Source: Azolla caroliniana (lineage: Eukaryota; Polypodiophyta). Taken from it: 64,000 nt of DNA. The stretch spans positions 496,001 through 560,000 of the forward strand of contig JBHGNT010000018.1 of assembly GCA_043228905.1 (NCBI GenBank). The letters are read 5' to 3'. The translations under genes and the position numbers were made by a program. The notes under the pieces are model-generated. The model was not told the DNA's origin and searched no databases. It was given only the letters and a program-made list of their open reading frames with translations. Of this stretch, positions 1 to 11,217 are shown piece by piece (the first letter of the stretch is position 1; every line of letters begins with the position of its first letter).

Positions 1-1650
1 ATAAAAAGGATGCGCAAATAATATAGTGCATCCCTACAATGAGGCAAGAAATATAAGTGGGCCCAAGGATTAGACAGTGTTCATATAGCAATGTACCTTG
101 TTCATCTCTACATACACATTTGTTTGTATAACGAGGCAAAACATGCAAATGAGTAGGATTTCTACCTTATGAGGTAAGTCTTCATTATTTATGTCTAAAG
201 TCATCGTCGTGCATGCTTCATATGTGTATTTATGTATATTAATTGGTACAAAACAAAGCAAGGTGGACTCATAAATATGGAGCTCACTATAACGCCATAC
301 ACAATTCATTGAACCTGTTCAATTTCTAAAGTTGTGAATAAAAAACCTTGAAAATCAGTTCCATGTGGCACTAATTAATATGCCATGCTACAATGAGAGA
401 TGGAGACATAATCACATCTACTTCAAGGTGATTCAATCATAACCAATGACCAATGACCAAGTAGTATCAATAAATAAAAAGTACTTATATTTACATGTTA
501 ACCAATGAATAACAAAAATTACAAAACATTATACATGTCAATCTTGAAAATTGTAGAAAACTGTTGTGGGTATATTTTACCTTTGAAGTTAAAGTTCTCT
601 CCTTATTCTACTTCTAGCAATTATAGCTCTTCCACCACGAGGCTCATAGTAAAAATGACATTTTATGGGGACCATGATCGTGAAAATAAGGAACTTGGTT
701 CATTTACCCAAGCTTCAAATTCTAATTTGAAGCAATCCACAACTTTCAAGCATTACCACGATTTGCACGTTTGGTTGGGGGTATGTATGCAACCAAGATA
801 ACCAAACTATTAAACTTCATTGAAGAGAACATAGGAGGTCACCCATCCTAGAATTATCTCCAAAGTCTAATTGATTGAAGTTTAGGTTTCCAATTCGATC
901 AACCCCCTTAGACAAGAATTACATTTGAATTAAGTGACAATTTGGTGCCCCAATTGAAAAAATATTGCAAGTATGGCCAAATACGCAACTAGGGTATGCA
1001 AATTGATTGGACTTTTGAACATAAATATGATGAAATTTTAAATTTGATGGGCACAATGTCGTGGGAGATCGTCCATTCTGGCATCATCTAGTTACACTTT
1101 GTTAATTGCAAGGTTTTTTATTTTAGGCAAACATGCAGACTCCAAACCCTCATTTGAACCAACTCCCACAAACAAGCTCACAACACATTCAATGATACAT
1201 GTGTAGATGAGAAACAAGTGAATCAAACAACTAGGTGAGAGTCGAGACCAATAATGATGCTCCGGCTCAACTAAAATACAAAATCAAAGGTGGTACATAT
1301 TCACATGCAATGAAAACCCAATCGCCTCCTTGCATCTCATAAATCTTGTAATCATATTGTCGTGCCTTTTGTAGGTACCAACTTGCCTTTCACATAAATC
1401 AATAATGTTTGCTTCACATCGATTCCGATTTCCAAACGACATTAGCTCAGGATGATCTAAGCCCTAAACATAACAAATTCACATCCATCTTCGTAGATGT
1501 CTACCGCACACATCTTGCAAACCAATCACGTTGGCTCAAGTGTCAAAACCTAGATTTGTGTTCGAAGATAGCTCATTTGAACTAAGTCTCTTCACCGGCC
1601 ATAGAAAGGCACAAAAGCCGACAAACCTTTTTATCATTGATAGTGGACAC
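1..1650. other. Intergenic DNA with no gene recognised
   Basis: AT-rich DNA with no open reading frame that resembles a known protein family. The longest frames (70-309 minus, 505-801 plus) are short, low in complexity and have no recognisable domain. I saw no clear transposon ends here. Confidence 0.6.
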
Positions 1651-2740
1651 AACTACTAGTACGAGCACCAGGACAATCGACGATATCAGCAAGGGGCATG
1701 GACGAGTCTTTCTCCGGACACTAGCACTCTTTGGCACCGGATCGTTCTCCAAACACTAACAAATGTCCCGAGACACACAAACACACACAACAGACATAGA
1801 CATAGACACAAACATAACACATCAGGCACAGACATTGACATTGACACCGATTGTCTCTTGAGTCTTCCTTTCTCTGGATAAATATCGATGTCTGTCGATG
1901 AATCTTCTTTCGCATGATGAATGAGACAAAGAGGCCATGACCAGGAGGGAGGACCCAGATAGACACTACTCCATGACCAGGAGGGAGGACCCAGACAGAC
2001 ACTACCGAAGCTTTTTTTTTTTTTTTTTTTTCCTTGCTTGATTTTGATGTACACGTGTAGGGTGGGACTCGATCGGGGGTTAGGTCTCTCTCTTTCTTCC
2101 TTTTTGTTGTGCAAATGAAGACTGAGAAGAGGAGAGAAGCATGATTCTCTCTCTGCTGAATCACGGGAATTTGTTGGTTGTTTTGAACCCTAACAATAGA
2201 CCTTTGCTTAAATCTAGGGTTTAGCAGAGCTAAATGGGGGCGGGGAAAGTCTAGGGTTTTCCAGAGAATAAGGAACAAATCCAGGGACTTCTTCATCTAG
2301 AGATCGATGACACTGAGGATTGAAATCCAGGGCCTGGGTTTAGATGAACACATGAAGAAACGAATGAATCCTAGGATGGTTGAGCAGAAGAACAGAGAGG
2401 AGACAAAGTGAAGGACTGAACCGTAGGGTTTAGCAGAGATGGGAGTGAAGAGATCCAGTGTTTTGCACTTAAGATATGGAGCGAATGAAGTCTAGGGTTT
2501 ATAAGAAAAAATCGAAAGGGCAGGGAAACTAGGGTTTAGCAGAAAAGAAGAGGCAATCAATCCTAGGAGATACGAGTTAAAATCAAGCATTGAAATCTAG
2601 GGCTCGAAAAGAAATCTATGGAAATTCGTAGTGAAAAGTGAAGGAATTGCAGAGCTTTGTTGATTCCTAGGGTTTAATGTACAGTTTTTTTAGTGACACC
2701 GTTTTATTATGAGGTAGATACCGCTCAAGATCTAAATATC
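1650..2740. promoter_or_regulatory. Probable upstream region of PI4K-gamma with telo-box-like motifs
   Basis: The motif TAGGGTTT, or its complement AAACCCTA, recurs about seven times between 2185 and 2680. Such telo-box motifs are common in promoters and leaders of plant genes for growth and translation. A run of about 22 T lies near 2010-2032, and a short imperfect duplication of about 36 bp at 1938-2006. The region is 1.5-2.5 kb upstream of the PI4K-gamma coding region, so a promoter role is an inference. The long minus-strand frames here cross simple sequence and are not credible genes. Confidence 0.35.
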
Positions 2741-4252
2741 TTTCTTCACTGTGTTTAAGTCTGACAGAGGGTTTTCATAACAGAAAGTAGTTTTGGGATC
2801 GAGCTCTTCAAACTGTGAGCACCCCATTTCTCTGGTTCTTCTTCTTCTTCTTCATCATCATCATCCCTTCCGAAGAGTCGTCCTTTTCATCGAGTATAAA
2901 AAACATGGCTTTGAAACCGTATTGAAATTGTGAGTGTATTTTATCAATCTTCTTCATGATGATCGAGAATCTTATTTTACTTTCTATACATCAATGAAAT
3001 GTAAAATTTCTGAGATTGTGCATATCATTCTTCTACGTAATCTGCCTTGACATTGCATGAAGCATTCTCTTTAATTTTTAATTCACCCTTATACTTGCGA
3101 ATTTATGTTAGTTTGGTTATTTGTTTCTTTTGACTGTATTCTTTAGGTGTCAAGGCTGGATCTTGAGTTAACCGAATCAAATATATTCTTCAGTTTCACA
3201 CTTCAGATCCAGATCTGCACCACGCAGTGTCTTGAATCTGAAGTAAGACTGGAAAATATTCTGTCTAACAATGTCGAAGAATATTGGTTATAGAAGCATA
3301 TACAACATGTATGGGCTGGCTTCTAATTGAACAAAGGCTGCAAGATAATGCACTTATTTCTAATAAGGTGCTCAATCCCGGTGCAGGAATTGAGCGATCT
3401 ATTTACAGAGGTTGATCTGGACTAAGCTAAGCTGAGTTAGCTTTTTCTTCATCTTGGCTGAAGATGTAAATTGTATGTTATAATAATGTCCTCAGACGTC
3501 AAGGTAAAGTATTCATTTGAAAATGAAGAGCTTTTCTGTTTGTAATATTTAAGGGTAAAAAATTTCTGCCCTTCATGTTTGTAGACCATGGCCAGTGTGC
3601 AGTATTCATATATATATATATATATATGAACAGTAATGAAATACAATATATTATAGATGTCATTACAGAATGATATATGGAGAGTAGAGAGGGTGCACAT
3701 GATTGCTAAATTATGTGAATAGGCAGATATTGCTTTTTGAAGCTAAAAACTTGTGAGCTTATGGACTGTACTCTTGCTTTGCATGCAATTGGTGAAGGAT
3801 TTTCTGCAAAACACATTACTCCCTTGAAAATAATTGATAACCATGGTGGTAGATTTCTATTACAGAGATATATTTGAAACTGTATTGGATCCACATATAT
3901 AAAGCCTAAAAGGAAAGACATTCGTGTGCAAGGGGACAGACTTTTACTACATTGATATATGGAGATTTTACAAAACCCCCTTGTTTTTCCCACACCTATT
4001 TGGTATTCGAAGATCAGAAGTGTTGAATCTCCAAAAACATAAAACAAAGAAAATATAGAATTGTGGAATGCAACTAAATAAATAACTATATTAAACTATG
4101 TTGGATCTACAAATCTTGACATGAGAGGGATGGTGGTTGCAGAGGCTGAAGCAGTAGGAAAGACGGAAGTTTAGCAGAAATTTATCTCACTGATATGCAT
4201 TGTGTTACAGGCTTGGTGGCGTGCTGAGAGATATTTTGCTAGTTTGGAAGAT
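2740..4252 (+). other. Probable 5' leader and leader intron of PI4K-gamma
   Basis: A pyrimidine-rich stretch (2820-2870) resembles a plant 5' UTR. A 3' splice acceptor (TTGTGTTACAG ending at 4210) lies 42 bp before the chosen start codon, suggesting at least one leader intron ends there. The donor is not fixed; GTGAGC near 2815 and GTGAGT near 2931 are candidates. A (TA)n run lies at 3605-3627. RNA evidence would settle the exon structure. Confidence 0.4.
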
Positions 4253-6301
4253 ATGCCTCCAAGTGTTAGCAGCTCAGTTAAGACTCGATTTCCTCTCCCG
4301 ATTCCAGATGGTAGAAAGATGGAATCAGATGGGTTTCATTGTAAACCATCTGCGTGTCGACGTATATTTGTACAGACAGACACTGGAAGTGTTCACGGAA
4401 TCGAGCTAGATAGGACAGACAATGTGCAAACTGTAAAGAAAAAGATGCAAACTATCCTCAATGTGTCTTCAGAACAATCCTCTCTTATCTTGGGTGATAC
4501 TGTTCTTAAGAGTGATTTGAGTGAGGTAAGAAATGACTCCCCTCTCCTCCTCACTAGAGAGTTACAGAGGAGTCAATCGACACCTTGTTTCTTCAATCAA
4601 TCAAATACACAGGAGCTAATGGATTACAGTCGGCCTTTTGAAGTGGTTGGAGGTCTTCGATGCTGCCCGAGAATGAAAAGAATAATGAAGGATGTTGTGA
4701 AAGCCTTGGAATGTGGGGTTGAACCGATAGCTGTGAGTGGAGGTCTTGGAGGAGCTTATTACTTTAGGAATTGTAGAGGAGATAGTGTAGCGGTCATCAA
4801 GCCTACTGATGAAGAACCCTTTGCACCCAATAATCCCAAAGGATTTACTGGAAAAACATTGGGTCAACCTGGTCTTAAGAGAGCAGTTAGAGTTGGTGAA
4901 ACTGGAGTGAGAGAGGTTGCTGCATACCTTCTTGATCATGAAAATTTCGCGGGTGTTCCTCCTACAGTGTTGGTGAAGGTCTCACACCATATCCTTCATG
5001 TTAATGCTAACACAAGTGTTCATCGAGACTATGGAAAGGCTTCCTGTTCTTCTCCTGTTTCAAAGTTAGCCTCGTGTCAGGCATTTGTGTCTCATGATTA
5101 TGATGCGAGTGATCATGGTACTTCCTGCTTTTCTGTGTCATCTGTTCACAAGATTGGTATTCTGGACGTAAGGATTTTCAATACAGATAGGCATGCTGGG
5201 AATATTCTGGTTCGGAAAAAAATTTCTAATGAGTGCCAACCTGCTTGGAGTCGTTCTAATCTTCATGTAAATGAAACTGTAGAGCTTATACCTATAGACC
5301 ATGGGCTCTGTTTACCTGAAGGATTAGAGGACCCTTACTTTGAGTGGCTTCACTGGCCACAGTCTTCTGTGCCCTTTTCAGAAGAGGAGCTTGAATACAT
5401 AGCTAAGTTGGATGAGATTAAAGATGCAGAAATGCTTCGGGCAGAGCTTCCTATGCTGAGAGAGGCGTGCCATAGAATGCTCATTATTTCTACATCTGTT
5501 TTGAAGAAAGCAGCTGCGGCTGGCCTTTGCCTTGGGCAGATAGGGGAGATGATGAGTAAGGATGTTATTGAAGAGGCAAGCCAATTTGAACTGATTTGCT
5601 TGCAAGCAAAAAGAGCATCAATGCAGAGTGACAGTGGTGTAGATGATGTACTCTCGGAGATTTCTTTCGGAGATGAGAACGATGAGCTAGCTGAGCAGTT
5701 TGAGATGGATGAAGAAGAAGAAAGTGAGCTAGGTGAAGGTTGTTTTGGAGATGGAAGTTGTGTGGACCAAGTACCGATTTTAACCTTGCCTAATGCAAGA
5801 GGGTTGCCTACTTCTAGAGAGCGGCATGAAACTCTCCCTCCTTTGGATGAAGATGGGCTATTATTGGCAAACAAAGCAGTTTCAACTTTGAAATCTAGTT
5901 GTTTGAACAAGAGGCTTTCCTTAGGATCCCCACGAAATATGTGGCATGTTAGTGGACATCAACCATTTGGTAGTCCCAGGATGAAGCAATATCCTCAGTC
6001 ATCCAGACCCATGTGTTACAGAAGCATCAGTTTGAATCACCATAAGCCCATGTATGGAAACTATGGTGGTAGAAAGAAAAATCTGTTCAAGGATGTTCCT
6101 CTGACACCAGCACCCAAGATGAATGGGAAAGGCTTCTCTGCAGGTAATGCAAATCAATTTTCTCTTGGGGACATGAGTGATGAAGAGTGGACGTGTTTTT
6201 TGAACTGTTTCAATAGTGTTTTGGAAGAAGCTCTGGAATCTAGGAGTAATCAGAATGTGAATTTCAGTAGGCAGAGACTTGGGACCTCTTGTCAGTTTTG
6301 A
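4253..6301 (+). CDS. PI4KG: Phosphatidylinositol 4-kinase gamma (ubiquitin-like domain kinase)
   Basis: Intact 682-residue frame from ATG 4253 to TGA 6299-6301; the frame is open further upstream, but a splice acceptor ends at 4210, and ATG 4319 is an alternative start. Residues about 37-100 form a ubiquitin-like region (VFVQT-like strand, LDRTDNVQTVKKK). The PI3/PI4-kinase fold follows from about residue 130: a glycine-rich loop GGLGGAYYF, Lys in AVIKPTDEEP, the catalytic loop NTDRHAGN (about 310-317) and IDHGLCLPE. An acidic, serine-rich tail ends in a conserved EEW block. In plants this family is single-exon in its coding part and includes members with reported protein kinase activity and ubiquitin-proteasome partners; lipid kinase activity is not certain for all. 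The gene converges on the metacaspase at 7568. Its 3' end has been copied four times downstream. Confidence 0.93.
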   Translation: MPPSVSSSVKTRFPLPIPDGRKMESDGFHCKPSACRRIFVQTDTGSVHGIELDRTDNVQTVKKKMQTILNVSSEQSSLILGDTVLKSDLSEVRNDSPLLLTRELQRSQSTPCFFNQSNTQELMDYSRPFEVVGGLRCCPRMKRIMKDVVKALECGVEPIAVSGGLGGAYYFRNCRGDSVAVIKPTDEEPFAPNNPKGFTGKTLGQPGLKRAVRVGETGVREVAAYLLDHENFAGVPPTVLVKVSHHILHVNANTSVHRDYGKASCSSPVSKLASCQAFVSHDYDASDHGTSCFSVSSVHKIGILDVRIFNTDRHAGNILVRKKISNECQPAWSRSNLHVNETVELIPIDHGLCLPEGLEDPYFEWLHWPQSSVPFSEEELEYIAKLDEIKDAEMLRAELPMLREACHRMLIISTSVLKKAAAAGLCLGQIGEMMSKDVIEEASQFELICLQAKRASMQSDSGVDDVLSEISFGDENDELAEQFEMDEEEESELGEGCFGDGSCVDQVPILTLPNARGLPTSRERHETLPPLDEDGLLLANKAVSTLKSSCLNKRLSLGSPRNMWHVSGHQPFGSPRMKQYPQSSRPMCYRSISLNHHKPMYGNYGGRKKNLFKDVPLTPAPKMNGKGFSAGNANQFSLGDMSDEEWTCFLNCFNSVLEEALESRSNQNVNFSRQRLGTSCQF

Positions 6302-6660
6302 TCTTGTGCCACAGTTTCTCATTTAAGTGTTTCTAGTGAGTCTCCAAGATAATGCTTCTGAGGAAGTAGTTTGGGCTTGATTATGTTTGTGTAGAAATTG
6401 AGCTTATATACCTCTTGTAAAATTGTAAATTCTTTTATTGACAGTTCTTTCTGAGTTTTCCTCTCCATTGAAGGATGGATGGGCTTGTAAACAAACTCCT
6501 CTGTTTTTTCTTGTAACATGTACATTATTGGTTTGTTGTGTCTTATTCTATGGCAATGTGGAAAAATATTATACATGTTTCGCTCGGTGAGGCTTAAATT
6601 GAAACAACTCAAGAGTTATCCATTTAAGGTAGTGAAGTTTGGAATTATAATTGGATAATG
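6302..6660 (+). other. PI4K-gamma 3' untranslated region
   Basis: The sequence after the stop codon is conserved in every downstream fragment (10635-10868, 15961-16330, 23281-23560, 40185-40330), although coding constraint is absent. This indicates that the duplicated unit extended through the 3' UTR. The exact poly(A) site is not visible. Confidence 0.6.
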
Positions 6661-7567
6661 GAACACTGACAAAGTTTGTGCCCGTCTGAAAGACATTCAG
6701 GACACAATGCACAATGCGTTGTGAAAGCTCATTTTAGACATTTCTGACATGATGAACAGTGAAAACTCAAAGACATTCAGGACACAATGCACAATGCATT
6801 GTGAAAGCTCATTTTAGACATTTCTGACATGATGAACAGTGAAAGCTCAAAGAGAGTCCAATTGAAAATGAAAATGGCAGAAAGTACAAGATATGCTAAC
6901 TGGTATTCCTATTGGATTGGAGTATAAATATTTTGAATGCTTGGCACGAATAAGAACTTGAACTACATCAAATGTGGGTCAGTGTAGAGTTCTGAAGGGG
7001 TGTTCTTGCATCGTCACAGAAATGATAATATCTTTGTGTATTGAGGGGGTGGGGATATACTTCATGCAATTATTTATCAGATATTTTGAGATCTGCTTAG
7101 AAAGTGAACTTTTGGCAATGATCAGTTTGACGATTTCATTGTAACCATAATTGTTTAACGTCTATCTTTGCATTATGTCCTCTAAATCTTGTAGTTGAGG
7201 AGCACTACTTGATATACAAGGACAACACCAACCAAGAATACAATCTCTGACCAATGATGTGTAGCATATTAACAATCTAGTGACACGTAGAGCACTAGCA
7301 ACAAGATCTTGCAACTTTTATGCTTGGGTGTGTATGCATGGATTTTGTTATTTCTAAGATATCTATGCAACCAACCTTCGATCTGGGGTTGATAAGAAAC
7401 ACAACTGGCTAACAAGGACAACACCACCAATTAAGAATACAATCCCTTACCAATGATATGGGTAGCTTATTAATGATATGGTGACACATAAAGCATAAAA
7501 TGAAAACTAGTGTACACCACTCATGTTATTTGAGGTTCAAAACAAGGAGAGAGTTGATACTAGCTAA
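6660..7567. repeat. Spacer between PI4K-gamma and metacaspase 1, with an 80-bp tandem duplication
   Basis: An 80-bp unit occurs twice in tandem (6691-6770 and 6771-6850) with few differences. The rest of the spacer recurs with divergence at 16330-17115, 23560-24317 and 40330-40897, so it belongs to the duplicated unit. I see no gene in it. Confidence 0.7.
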
Positions 7568-9419
7568 CTAACAAATAAAGGGAGCATCAGCATTTCCATC
7601 GGTACAATAGAGACCGGGTTGTTGAGTGAAGCCTTGTGAGGTGAGGAGCTTACGAACTTGTGTGACGAGTTGGCGATTCGTGATTGGTTCATCAGGAGGG
7701 GCCGAGCCAATGGTAATTTGGATAGCATTACTAAGAGCACCATAAGCACCACCATCGCCAGGGCGGGCATCTGCGGATGTTTGGCTACTCTGGCACCCAC
7801 TCACAAGGATACCCATATCTCGGCCCTGCACGCGCCCACTATCCTCATGCCGACCATAACTATAATCCTCACTCGGCTCTTCTCCGAATCTTTGGTCAAC
7901 AAATTGTGTTGCTAGAGATCCTACCAACCCCATAAACCCACCTCCTCCTTGTTCATTGGTATCCCCTCCGATGAGAGATCTCGCGAATTTCTTCACTGTG
8001 GAGGTCGCATCGTCCCCAAACAAGTCAAGCAAAGTTGTCCTTATGTTGCCTACTCCTACATCATCTTTCCCGGACTTTTCTTTCAACACATCCAGCAAAG
8101 TGTCCAATGGCAAGGACTTGTTCTGTATCTCCACATCATCTCTGCCATAGCTCCATTCCCTATTTGCACTCCCATCCTCATCATTTCCATGTCCTTCCCC
8201 TGATGATTGGAAGCTGTCTCCTATTTGCTCCTTTGTGTGATCGATGAGACCTCCGCTATGGCAAGAATCCGAGACTATGGTGAGTTTGGCATCAGGAGGA
8301 AGCTTATCCACCAAGGAACGGAACTCTTCATCTGTAGTACATCATCATGAGATGGGATAAGAAACACATTGATAGATCTTTCAAAATATTTGACACTGAG
8401 AAAGGACCCATTTTCACATAGGGGATTATTGTTATTATAAGCCTTAATGATTTAGCCCCCTAACAAAATACTACTTGTGTTTAGACTAATATCAGTCTCT
8501 CCATGGATTCTACATAGTGTTGTTATATTAACACCATAGCTATCCAGAGCCCAGACTATTATGGCTGACCTAATGCCATCCCATTCTCCCATATTAAGGC
8601 CAGGCATAGATCATCATCCACAAGGCAAAATGGATGAGATTCACCTAATGCCATCCAATTCTCCCATGTTAGGGCAAGGCATAGATCATCATCCACAAGG
8701 GCAAAATAGATGAGATTCAGCTAATGGCATCCCATTCTCCTATATTAGGACCAGGCATAGATCATCATCCACAAGGGCAAAAATGGATGAGATTCACCTA
8801 ATGCCATGCCATTCTCCCATATTAAGGGCAAGCATAGATCATCATCCACAAGGCCAAATGGATGAAATTCACCTAATGCCATGCCATTCTCCCATATTAA
8901 GGGCAAGCATAGATCATCATCCACAAGGCCAAATGGATGAAATTCACCTAATGCAATCCCATTCTCCCATATTAGGGCCAGGCATAGAAAGAGCAAAAAT
9001 GGATGAGATTCATGTCTACTTTGGACTCAATAGCAACTTCTAGTAATGAATGCAATCATGTGGGCGCACATACCGTGGATGAGATTCATGTCACAAGGGA
9101 CAATGCATTCGTCATAGCCCGTCTCGTCATTCTCATCGGCATCTGCGGGCACACGGGTGCCATGGCCACTGTAGTGGAAGAAGAGGATGTCTCCGGGTTG
9201 TGCCTGGGAGATGAGGTCTTGGAGGGCCTGCCGGATATTGGCGCCCGTCGGAGACCGGTAATTGTCATCGGTGTCAATGAGCACCGTAATGTCATCCTCC
9301 GAGAATCCGAACCTGTCCACTAGGCTCTTGTGCATGTTCCACACATCATTCACACATCCCTGGAGCTCCGCCTTCGTGCCCGGGTAGTTACAGCCCACTA
9401 AGACAGCCCTCTTAGCCAT
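7568..9419 (-). CDS. Type II metacaspase 1 (two exons)
   Basis: Exon 1 is 9419-9074, exon 2 is 8331-7568, and the intron 9073-8332 has GT-AG ends. The 1110-nt message encodes 369 residues, near the usual length for plant type II metacaspases. Metacaspases are Ca2+-dependent cysteine proteases that cleave after Arg or Lys and act in cell death and wound signalling. Catalytic His86 lies in HYSGHGTR and Cys139 in [10 protein letters not shown] long acidic linker separates the p20- and p10-like parts, and the C terminus has the family signatures [15 protein letters not shown] and APFIC. No signal peptide is seen. The intron is 742 bp, against 309-330 in the paralogues, because of a minisatellite. 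The start lies just inside a (GA)n leader. It is convergent with PI4K-gamma. Confidence 0.93.
8570..9016. repeat. Six-copy minisatellite (75-77 bp) inside the metacaspase 1 intron
   Basis: Copies start at 8570, 8645, 8721, 8798, 8873 and 8948. The corresponding introns at 25301-25372 and about 41865-41935 carry one diverged copy, so the expansion is specific to this gene. The last copy ends in a 17-bp stretch also found at the exon 1 boundary (9075-9091). Confidence 0.9.
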
Positions 9420-9480
9420 TATGTCTTCTCTCTCTCTCTCTCTCTGGCTCTTAAGATTACTAGATCTAAGTTCCCTCTCA
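9420..9480 (-). promoter_or_regulatory. (GA)n leader directly upstream of the metacaspase 1 start
   Basis: On the minus strand a GA dinucleotide run (plus strand CT at 9424-9446) lies immediately before the ATG. The same arrangement precedes metacaspases at 18767, 25781 and 42340. GA-rich leaders are bound by plant BPC proteins; a role here is inferred from conservation among paralogues. Confidence 0.45.
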
Positions 9481-10401
9481 CTCTCTCCAATGGTTAGATC
9501 TAAATGATATGTAGTGTCTCTTTTGTAATGGATCAATGTCAGATCTAGGAACTTGCTCAAGTCTTTCTGAAGGACAAGTCATTGGTGTGGGGTAAGCCTT
9601 ATCATGTCTCCTTTCTCTCCACTTTTGATCTACTTATTTGACATTTTATGAACCGAAACAATTGCAACACGACAAGGTCGGGGGGTGCAAAAGAAAAGAA
9701 AATGAAAAGACATGGCGAGCCCCTCCCTAATCAAAGATAGATTTTGCACTTAGCTTTACTTTTAAGAGAAGACCTAACCTAATATGCTTCATCACTTAAA
9801 ATATAGATGTTTGGACATATCTTTATCATAGTATTTTGGAAATTTGCTGTGTCAACTATATCAAAATCATTCTTCAAACAATTTCAGAATGTAGCCATGA
9901 AATTTCTTACATAAAATTGAAATCAATGGATCATATGTGTAGATGCTATGTGAGATATTTCTTGTATATGATCTTAATCACCGTTCTACATTGGATCCCA
10001 TTGTGCCTTTAATATCAACAAAAGTCATAAATAAGTTTTCATTATGTACTTTTTCTCATGAAAAATTTAGAATGAAATGCATCTATAACAAATGTATCAT
10101 CAAGGAATGCCAAATGGAAAGCCTCAATGTTTGATTTGAGAGGTTTTCCAATACTAGCAATACCTGGATGCAACTCTTACAAAGTACTATTCAACATGTT
10201 AATCTCTCCAAGCACATCGTAAAAGAACAGAACAAAAGTTGTACCCACTAGTAATGAGGTCTTGTGATTTAACAATACAATGGAATCGGTCTCTCTTATG
10301 GTTTGCATCGTTAAACTTGTGAGCATATAAGTGTATACATACATATTATAAGGTAACTCTTGATGTAATAGAAAGGTAACGTGCTCCAAACGTCCACACA
10401 T
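9480..10401. other. Upstream flank of the metacaspase unit
   Basis: No gene is seen. The segment 9770-10170 recurs at about 45110-45480 and in part at 19730-20160 and 52260-52690, marking it as part of the duplicated unit. Confidence 0.55.
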
Positions 10402-10868
10402 GGAAACTAAAGGATCTGTTCAAGGATGTTCCTCTGACACCAGCACCCAAGATGAATGGGAAAGGCTTCTCTGCAGGTAATGCAAATCAATTTTCTCTTG
10501 GGGACATAAGTGATGAAGAGTGGACGTGTTTTTTGAACTGTTTCAATAGTGTTTTGGAAGAAGCTCTGGAATCTAGGAGTAATCAGAATGTGAATTTCAG
10601 TAGGCAGAGACTTGGGACCTCTTGTCAGTTTTGATCTTGTGCCACAGTTTCTCATTTAAGTGTTTCTAGTGAGTCTCCAAGATAATGCTTCTGAGGAAGT
10701 AGTTTGGGCTTGATTATGTTTGTGTAGAAGTTGAGCTTATATATAACTCTCGTAAAATTGACAGTCCTTTCGGAGTTTTCCTCTCCATTGAAGGATGGAT
10801 GGGCTTGTAAACAAACGCCTCTGTTTTTTCTTGTAACATGTACATGACTTGTTTGATGTGTTTTATGT
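10402..10868 (+). pseudogene. PI4K-gamma 3'-end fragment A
   Basis: A near-identical copy of the last 60 codons and 3' UTR of the gene at 4253-6301. The coding part (10452-10634) differs by one visible amino-acid change, Met to Ile in the GDMSDEEW block. The left junction joins the GGAAACTA of the donor directly to GATCTGTTCAAGG, so a short piece is missing. There is no start, kinase domain or promoter, so this is a duplication scar and not a gene. The high similarity suggests a recent event. Confidence 0.92.
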
Positions 10869-10977
10869 TATGAAAGCTTGTTCCTCCTGATGGGGGAGAC
10901 GGTTGAAACACCAAAATCAGCCGAGAGGTCGAATGGAGTTGGCTGAATGGTCAAATACATACACACACACACACACA

Positions 10978-11039
<62 letters not shown>

Positions 11040-11142
11040 GTAGTTAGGTCATCGATGATCATTACTACCTGTGCGCGCATGAGAGAAATATACTAAGAGA
11101 GCACAAAACTAAGTGTGTGTGAGAAGCGCGAGAGAAAACAAT

Positions 11143-11213
<71 letters not shown>

Positions 11214-11217
11214 ATTA
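10869..11217. repeat. Microsatellites: (CA)n and (AG)n
   Basis: A CA/CG dinucleotide tract spans about 10960-11034 and an AG tract about 11143-11209. They sit at the break between the PI4K fragment and the LINE. Confidence 0.9.

Noticed and set aside
1686-2296. Minus-strand frames of 142 and 191 codons
   Set aside because: They overlap in different frames across poly-T and simple repeats and show no domain.
5350-5910. Antisense frame of 186 codons within PI4K-gamma
   Set aside because: A shadow of the kinase gene: Ser-rich because the sense strand encodes an acidic region.
7658-8247. Plus-strand frames opposite metacaspase exon 2
   Set aside because: They mirror the coding strand; the minus-strand frame has the metacaspase motifs and splice sites.
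8745-9323. Frames with repeated peptide units in the metacaspase 1 intron and antisense to exon 1
   Set aside because: They are by-products of the intron minisatellite and of the exon read on the wrong strand.
10452-10634. A small independent gene for a 60-residue protein
   Set aside because: It is a copy of the PI4K-gamma C terminus and 3' UTR with no promoter or domain of its own.
10957-11035. Possible promoter or Z-DNA element in the (CA)n tract
   Set aside because: No gene is placed to use it; it is best described as a plain microsatellite.
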